Source: Mactromeris polynyma (Eukaryota > Mollusca > Bivalvia > Venerida > Mactridae). From it: a DNA stretch of 64,000 bases. The notes beneath the pieces are model-generated. The model searched no databases. It was not told where the DNA came from and was given only the letters and a program-made list of their open reading frames with translations. The translations under genes and the position numbers were made by a program. The stretch covers positions 2,035,001 to 2,099,000 of the forward strand of contig JASFXZ010000029.1 of assembly GCA_032209605.1 (NCBI GenBank). The letters run 5' to 3'. How positions within the stretch are numbered: the first letter of the stretch is position 1; every line of letters starts with the position of its first letter. Shown here piece by piece: positions 56,766 to 64,000 of this stretch.

Positions 56766-57744
56766 TTCTTGTGTTGTCTGGTGACTTTTTTAAATATAAA
56801 AAAATCGTAAAGATCTTCTGTTTATGATGGTTGGCAGTATGTGTCAGTACTTTTTACATGTATATTAGCAGTCAATTATTTCAATTAGGTACCGACACGA
56901 GACATATGACCGTGGTATCAGTTTTTATCTAAAGTGAATTCAGTGTCCATTATCACCTGAACTTATTTAAACTTCAAATTTCCTCAAATGAACGAACTTT
57001 ATCAATCACTTGAATTAACCAATTGTTTTGGCAGTGGGCATTTTTATTACAAATATAAATATTTCAGACATAGCACAACCCGGGGTCAGAATCATTACTT
57101 GTTTCACCAAGTATCCCATTACATGTTTGAAAAACCTGCATTATGATGGCCGTGCATTTAATCGAGGACTAAACATATGTCGACCTAGTTACCTAGTGAA
57201 TCGTCGTGACATTCGTAATATGGCAATCGCTGATGAACCCCCGTCAGGCTGTCACATCGACACATATCGCTCCTTTTGGAGACATTGTGTTCTTTCGTTT
57301 TCTTTGCGTTTTGCGTATTACTTAATCAAAGGGAAGTTACTCGCAGTGACGCAAACTACGATGGCAGACAGTCAGCAATTTGGTGATTAGCAAATATACG
57401 ATTGTCCTGGGAAATGAGCATGCAGATGTTTGAAGCTGTATGGTATCTTTAAGGTAAAATAGGCTGCCTTCTAGAGACACATTGATATGAAAACTGCGGT
57501 CTGTAGCATTTGCAGGAAGTCTTACATTAATTAGTAGATTTGTGTACAATATTCGGATGGTATCGATGTTCGTCTTTAGTACAAAATGCACATGGCCTAA
57601 AAACGATTTATGTGGCAACATTGATATTTATCTTATTTTAAACAAACGATTTTCAACAAATGACCTTAGAGATTTTGTCATGTGTCATTAAATGCAAATA
57701 AAATATCTTTAAATTTCGGTCATGAAGACAATCAAGGGGGAAAA

Positions 57745-57830
57745 TTGCGCTTGATGGGGTGCTCGAACCCATGACCCCTTAAACACCAGTACGTTCCTCT
57801 ACCAACTGAGCTAACCTGGTGGTCACCTAA
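57745..57830 (-). mobile_element. tRNA-like SINE head
   Basis: The complement reads AGGTTAGCTCAGTTGGTAGA (A box) and GGGTTCGAGCACC (B box) in tRNA spacing. A second B-box-like piece lies at about 57940-57960. The extended variable region and lack of a clean acceptor stem argue for a SINE and not a tRNA gene. Confidence 0.5.
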
Positions 57831-58070
57831 CACCTCACCACTACACTCCTCCCCCTTTCAGCATTTGAGGCTCAACCACAGTGGGCCGCCAAACACTGCT
57901 CCTACCATTTAAGTAATTAAAGGGAAAGTGCGTCCGATGTTAGGGCTCGAACCCATGAACACCTAATGTCTGAAAATCATATGACCAATGACACATAAGC
58001 ACTGTACATGCAGAGTTTTTCTGTGACGAGCATAATCATGCACAAGTGAAGAACATCATATATCGAGGGC

Positions 58071-58131
58071 TCAACGCAACACTGTCGTAACTTCTTGTAT
58101 TTATATAGGAGTTACGACAGTGTTGCGTTGA
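58071..58131. repeat. Perfect hairpin with 22-bp arms
   Basis: TCAACGCAACACTGTCGTAA plus CT (58071-58092) is exactly complementary to 58110-58131, with a 17-base AT-rich loop. It does not resemble the MITE families here. RNA from either strand would form a stable stem-loop. Confidence 0.95.
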
Positions 58132-58202
58132 TATGAAGTCTTGAAGAACATCTCCCATCAAAGCAACAATGCAGTGAAGAAGTGCCTTGCCCACAGGACA
58201 TA

Positions 58203-58250
58203 ATACTATAAAAGGGATAAAAGGGAGATAACTCATGACAATCTCCTGTG
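58203..58250 (+). repeat. Hairpin-family right arm
   Basis: AAAGGGATAAAAGGGAGATA and ACTCATGACAATCTCCTGTG match the right arm of 18456-18560. The left arm is missing. Confidence 0.65.
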
Positions 58251-61200
58251 GTCACGCCTAAGCCTTAAGGACACAGCCCAAAGTCAGTGGCAGAATGGGT
58301 TGTAATTTGTTTTGAGTTGCTTCCTTTTCAGTGATGATCTGTGGGAACATCGCATATAACATGATTTATATATTTAAGCATATCATTATAGATAAATGTA
58401 TTCATATTAATGCAGTATTTTTCTGTAATACAGCTTTGCTATTCAAATATCTTCCTTCCTGTCAGGAAATACAACTATTGATGATCTAACAGCTATACTA
58501 CAATTATTATGTCTCTACAGAAGTTCTGCAGTATTGAGGACTCTACAAAATGAAAGGCAGTGGTTATATGGGTGAATGATTTCAATCTACGAAATGGTCT
58601 GTAAATTTTGACTTTCCAAATAATGTCCCCTACCCCTGTTTAAAATTAATTATGTGCTACATGGATTATCTTTACATGGGCCATACAGGGACAATTTGGG
58701 CTTGTAGGGAGGGGGGGCGTAATTTTGGTCATTTTTTTGTTTTGCTCAAGCCTTATAAAACAACAATGACTGTGTGATCATATTAAACATAATCATTAAC
58801 AATTATAATACTACAATAAATCAGAATAATAATCAAAGATTTCTGTGTATTTTTGTATTTATACTCGGGACATACATGTAAGGGTGGGGAACTTTGGGGG
58901 GTAGCACCAGGGTGCCCCCCCCCCCCCCCTCTGGATCCACTAGTGCTTAACATTGATTTTTATTACAGCTTAAGAAGTCTGGTGGAAATAATTCATTTTA
59001 ACAACACTGTTTGCATATTGGCTTGAGTATCCTATGAAAAGTTATGCTATAATTTATTATAGATCAATATTGCCTGATAAGCTATGCCTAATCTTGTCCC
59101 ACTGAGTACTAGCTTGTAGGATTATGTCACAAATGCTCAGATTGTAGACATCTTTGTTTATATTTGTAGGGTCAATCAAATATCTACAAATACATGATAG
59201 GAAAGTGGTGAGGAGCACCCCTTGGTGAACAAATTATGATCAACCTGTGTGATGAAGTGTATAAGGTGAGATTGGAAAAATCAAGCATATATCTTGGACA
59301 ATCTATGAAATAGTTTACATAAAAGTTTCATCAGAGTGCTGTTTTCAGACCATAGAACCATAGATGATCAAGCTTCAAGTATTATTAGAATATGTGACAG
59401 ATAGGAAAGAGAAATGTGCACGATTGTCTATAATGCGCCTATAAATATTTTGCCCCAGAGGGGAGCCAAAAGCTGACCCAGGGTATTTGGACAACTTGTC
59501 TTAAGGGGTCTAGTTCCCCCATCATAGAGCCAAGCATTTTGTCTGAATCTCCACAGAGGGAGTTGTTCTACTTCCCCACTTCGGAATCTAGTAAAAATCT
59601 GACTCAAGTTGTATAATTTTCTGGGATTCGAAATCATTTGAAATGTCAAATTTCCACCTGTCGGGAATTGTCTTTTATTCAAAATCCCATGCATTCCCCG
59701 CTACTCCCAATGGGCAAAAAAAGTTAAATGAAGTTGGCTGATTGGGGAGTAAGATAATTTTTTATATATCTGGTTCAGAAGAAACCTTGTTGTCAGTGTG
59801 TATGTTGATCATCTTATCAGTTGATATGGCCTGAACACTTGAGGTTTTCCTGCTATTTCTACTATCTTGAAGGCCTGTTAGTGCATGTATTAAGAAGTGA
59901 AGATGTTAATCGCAACCTAAGGAAACTGCAATCAATGTTTATTGAAAACAAATCTATAAACTCAAGGACTTGCATTACATTCTTTGTCTTGTGAAAAGGA
60001 AAAAATACATAATGTACCAGGGCTTTGGAATTTTTTTCAAAGACACCTGTCCTGGACTAATGGAAATGTAAAATTTGACTTGTCCGACATTGTCCTAGAA
60101 TATCGGTCAATTTAGTAACAAATAAACATTCACAATGATAGCTCCACAATCTAAAATTAATAATCACATGTTTGTGTTTGTGGGATTCTAAAGTTTGACT
60201 TACAATTGAACAATTGTAGCTTTAAACAGACTTGTCCGGGACTAACTTCAACTCAACTGTCGCTAGTCAGATTCAGCATTAAACATATCCTAGACGTCGG
60301 GCTACTGGATTTCTAGAGCCCTGTGTACATGATAGAAATGAGAACAAGTAATACTGAGGCAATTTTAATGCATTCAATCATGGTGAATCCTTATTCTAAT
60401 GCATAATAAAATCCTACTCATTAACTTTTAAATGCTCATCACATGACACGCTGGAGTTAAGGCCCATCAATTGTTGAAATTTTCCTCATTATCACTTTCC
60501 GATTTTGCCTTTGTCCAATTTTCATCAAACTTTGTCACATTGTTATTGGCATATTGTGGCCAAGTTTGGTTATGCAAGTGATGTTTTAACACTTTATTCC
60601 TCTGATTACTTTCAAGGAAAAAATTAACAGTTGGTTAGAATAGTTGAAAAAAGTTACTGGACTATGTGTAGCTGTGAATGTTACCAAAAAGCTTGAAATC
60701 GGAGATAAGCTTATAAACTATAAATTTATTCTCATCCAAAAGATTTGCATTTACAGTATTTCTGTATATTTATCTCATTATAGCGAAAACCTTCTCTGTG
60801 TAGAAATGTTTACATGTCTAAACACATGGGGAAGATCTATCTTAATTATCCTATGATGTATGTCTGACTGACTGTGTAAATAGATCTCATCAATGAACCA
60901 TTCTGTATTCAGTGCATTGCAAAATCCACTGTTACTGGGACTAAGATATAGAAATGATCCAGTTTCAAATTATTTTGATATGAAAGGTGTTGCAATGATG
61001 CGCCAGATTCGGACAAAATTCCAATTTATGTTGCCCATTTTGATATTGGTATGTTTCATTTCGTATGTCAATCTGAAGAAGTCTCCAAACGTACATTAAT
61101 TCTTTGTTAATTTCATTTTAAGGCGCTTTAATCCAACATCTTTCAGTAGCTAGTGACACGCACATACGCTTATGCATAACGTCAGTTGGAAAAATTAAAA

Positions 61201-61615
61201 GATATTAAAGCTAAAAAAATGGTCTAATTAAATTCGGACAGTAAAGGCGGTGAGTCTTAATGGATTCAGCATGACAAAAACAGCTAAACTTTGTACTTTA
61301 TTTAGAATTTTATTTTTTTCTTGCATAGGGGGGGAGGGGGGATGGGCATGCCAACAGATCCCTAGAAAGTTGTGAGTATACTGGAAAAGTATAAAAAGAA
61401 AAGTAGACGTCCGATTTTAGTAGGTTCCGTAATAAATGAAAGTTGAATCATATATATCTGTTACAAAATGTAAAAACCTGAAAATGGGCCTTTTGGTCAT
61501 TAATATAGGTTTTGTCATGGTGCAGCTCAAATATAATGATATAATCGACTTACATTCAACTTGAGATCAGTTTCAACAGACTTTTGCCTTGCAGAAGACC
61601 TATAAGGTAATGAGG
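58251..61615. other. Largely gene-free stretch
   Basis: No supported gene. It has a poly-C run at about 58917-58929 and G-rich strings near 58711 and 61330. The only weak coding hint is the tentative exon at 60995-61048. Confidence 0.4.
60995..61048 (+). other. Tentative first coding exon of a type II membrane protein
   Basis: ATG ATG opens MMRQIRTKFQF followed by the hydrophobic MLPILIL, and the frame runs straight into GTATGT, a good donor in phase 0. A short basic tail followed by a membrane anchor is the usual N-terminus of Golgi glycosyl- or sulfotransferases. No following exon could be identified, so this may be chance. Confidence 0.18.
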
Positions 61616-61788
61616 CAGGCATGAGAATTTTGCATAGATTGGAGCAATCCGCGGATTTGACATTTGCAAGGGATGTTTTTGAGACATTTTAAGGCACCTT
61701 AGATGATTAATAGCCAGGAGCTTCAGTAGTCCCTTGGACCCCTTGCCGAATTTTCAGCTGATTTTGAAATTTTGCTTTCTCATGCCTG
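61616..61788 (-). mobile_element. Inverted-repeat element with CAGGCATGA ends, copy 2
   Basis: The complement starts CAGGCATGAGAAAGC and ends GCAAAATTCTCATGCCTG. It aligns with 9162-9300 and is about 30 bp longer, so copy 1 carries an internal deletion near one end. Confidence 0.72.
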
Positions 61789-62139
61789 ACTCTAGTAGAC
61801 AAGCTTTCTGCTCTGAAATGCACTTTCTTCAGGAATTCTACCATAATGGCTCTGGCATTGAAATGGTGCTGGGGAAAAAGCAGGCAATTAACACAAGGAT
61901 CAAAAAAACTAATAAATGAACTTGTTAAGATAAATTCAGAGACTTGCATACCACAGTTGCATTCATTCATGCTTGAAACATTTCCAGTCTGCATCATAGG
62001 GAATCATTTATTCTCACAATAAGTTAAAATTATGCCCCCCCACCCCTTCACTGTTTGTCCTCTTTGAAACTCCTAGTTATTCCTTATGGTCTGCCAGGCC
62101 ATTCCTTGTGCCTCTGTTCCCGAACGTATATACCAGCTT

Positions 62140-62255
62140 TAACCTCCTCAAGTGCCTTATATTTTATGGATTGTTGTTTTCCCTGAACGTCTGATTGGGG
62201 AGGCACTGTCTTATGTATGTGGCGTTCCCTGTAGCAACTTATTCTCTCTCTTTTA
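62140..62255 (+). repeat. Dispersed repeat pair, copy 2
   Basis: CCTCCTCAAGTGCCTTATAT, GGGGAGGCACTGTCTTATG and ATGTGGCGTTCCCTGTA match 56655-56765. Downstream, CCCTACTT-type strings recur several times without forming a clear array. Confidence 0.65.
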
Positions 62256-63857
62256 TACAGGCTGTCAAGTGGGCCCTATATTCCTACTGATCCCTACTTG
62301 TTTACTTGTCCCCTACTTTTCCCAACTGTTTCTTGAAAGAGGCCTACTTGTTTTAAAATCTGAGGCATTAACTCAAAATATTTATTTCACCTGCATGAAG
62401 CACATGGGTCTAATCATGGAGAATGAACAGTGCGATGATTTTTTACCATTTTTGATATTCCACAGGTAAGGAATCATCCCTTCTTTCCCTACTTTTAGGC
62501 AATAAAATCCCTACTTTTGCCTTTCTTTTTTAAAAAAAGCCCAATTTTATTCCTACTTTTTGAAAAGAGTTGAGTCGACAGCTTGCTTATAGTGGCAAAT
62601 TCATAATGCCATCATTATACTGTTGGAGCCTTTTAGAGAACCCTTGCCATCAAAACTATACAATTGAATCATAGTCTAAATGCACCATCCCCATAAAATG
62701 AAAGGATTGCAGGGTTTAAAAGAGGTACAGCACACTTTCCATATGTTACATCTGCTCTGTGTACCTTTCCCAACTATCCAGCCACAAAGTTTTTATCAAG
62801 ATCTTAAATCTTTGGTACTTGTCTTCAAATCAGGAAATGATCTGCTTCATAGAAATGCTTGAGGAGTGGTAATGTAAGCTTTTTACAGATCCAGATCAAG
62901 TGGAAGTTGATTTGAATTGATTTTTCCTCCAAAGTTTATGTTTATTGTAGGATTTCGAATCTTCCCTCTTGAATATTTTGGATATCTCAAATTTTTTAGT
63001 GCCAATAAGCTTGAAGTGCTGTTGCATAAATCCATTTGGATTACGACAAGTTGGTAAGCATTTTATTGAGTTTCACATAAATTTATTACCATTTGTTTTA
63101 GAAATTATTCATGCCATTAATAAATAATGGAAAAATCTGCTCATTATAAAATATAAATGGTGTTTTATTATTCAATTTATTGTATTATGTTACCTGCTAA
63201 TAGGCCTTAAAACTTTAAGATGGTTAGAAGATGTGTGTGTTTCTGACAGGTTTTGCTTCATGAAAACTATGATTAGCTTTTATTGGGCATAAATTTCTCT
63301 TTGATTGGCACTATTATCATGAAAGGTGCCTAGTTTTCATAAAGTACTCACAGTCTGTATAATTCATTAAATAAGCATTTATTTTATTTGTTCTATATTT
63401 TATATGAGGATTCATGACTGCCTGTCTCTAATATTTCATTTATATTTAGTCAAATTTATTTCTCACCATATGGAATTAATTTGAGACTTGAATGAGCGTT
63501 TAATTATTAATTTTTATCTCCCTTTAACAGTTTTTTAAGTATATCGTATCAATAATCATCAATTAATTATTAAAATAGTCTACAATGGCACTTTTGCAGT
63601 GCTCTCCAAAATGTGATAAAACTCATTTATTAGAAGTGAAATCTCAAAAAGTGTTGGAACATTTTATTCTTACAGTTTAAAGATGGGTGTAAGTCTGCAA
63701 TTTTCTATACTTGTGAAATACTGATTCATAATGGTACATAATAAAGTGTGTTTTCAAAGGTTTAGGGAAGCATTCTCAACAACAATTGTTCATAAACTTG
63801 TTCATTGGATAAAAACAATTGAGATCAAACAATTTCAAATTATCTTCAGAAATGTGT
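62256..63857. other. Gene-free AT-rich stretch
   Basis: No exon, RNA gene or defined repeat was recognised beyond scattered CCCTACTTTT strings up to about 62570. Confidence 0.4.
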
Positions 63858-64000
63858 TTTGGTTGTATTAGTCACGGTTTGTATCGGTCATGGTTGTATC
63901 TGTCATGGTTGTATTAGTCACGGTTGTATCAGTCATGGTTGTATGGGTCATGGTTGTATTAGTCATGGTTGTATCAGTCATGGTTGTATTGGTCACGGTT
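63858..64000. repeat. 15-bp tandem array, cut by the window end
   Basis: Units of the form GGTTGTATCAGTCAT (15 bp), with variants TTAGTCAC, GGGTCAT and TTGGTCAC, run from about 63858 to the last base. At least nine units are present and the array continues beyond the window. Confidence 0.92.

Noticed and set aside
57028..57390. 120-residue plus-strand ORF
   Set aside because: No recognisable motif, no splice-site support and no repeat explanation; length is compatible with chance. Left unannotated.
58933..58944. GGATCCACTAGT, resembling a cloning-vector polylinker
   Set aside because: Only 12 bases match, with no further vector sequence on either side; it follows a poly-C run typical of a local repeat. 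Contamination is not supported.
59428..59694. 88-residue minus-strand ORF
   Set aside because: No recognisable domain and no neighbouring exons; not strong enough to call.
61707..61997. 96-residue minus-strand ORF
   Set aside because: It overlaps the CAGGCATGA-ended repeat copy at 61616-61788 and its sequence matches the intronic copy at 9162, so it is repeat-derived.

Overview
The window is an AT-rich animal nuclear sequence, most likely from a mollusc and probably a bivalve. The evidence is spliced genes with long GT-AG introns, a glycogen branching enzyme of animal type, tRNA-headed SINEs whose shared tail and A-rich end match a pattern common in molluscan genomes, and a very high density of short inverted-repeat DNA elements (MITEs) and tandem arrays. 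The species cannot be fixed from this sequence alone. Nothing bacterial or viral was recognised.

Two real genes can be read, both on the minus strand. (1) A complete glycogen branching enzyme gene, GBE1, occupies 28404 down to 8632. I rebuilt it exon by exon: 15 coding exons, every junction GT-AG and phase-consistent, 684 residues, with the CBM48 domain, the GH13 barrel and its three catalytic acids, and the C-terminal beta domain. (2) The 3' part of a gene for a PHD-finger protein that I do not recognise runs from 40628 down to 33899 in 11 phase-consistent exons (266 residues). Its 5' part runs into a 200-base assembly gap (40707-40906).

Layout: 1-8.6 kb is gene-free repeat country (38-bp array, mariner-like MITE, pogo-like MITE inside a 45-bp array). 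8.6-28.4 kb is GBE1, whose introns hold at least a dozen mobile elements. 29.2-31.7 kb is a 31-bp satellite between the 5' end of GBE1 and the 3' end of the PHD gene. 33.9-40.6 kb is the PHD gene, followed by the gap and a degenerate repeat. 41-64 kb has no gene I can support; it carries SINEs, a LINE remnant, several MITEs, a perfect 22-bp-arm hairpin and a 15-bp array at the window edge.

The main theme is conversion of inverted-repeat elements into tandem arrays. One pogo-like MITE exists as a plain 178-bp copy with two 17-bp units (7475-7652) and as a copy in GBE1 intron 5 grown to 38 units (19675-20463). A hairpin family found at several loci has also produced a 63-bp array in intron 3 (23998-24412), and the 38-bp array abuts a mariner-like MITE. 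Several long ORFs in these arrays are artefacts of the repeat period and are not genes.
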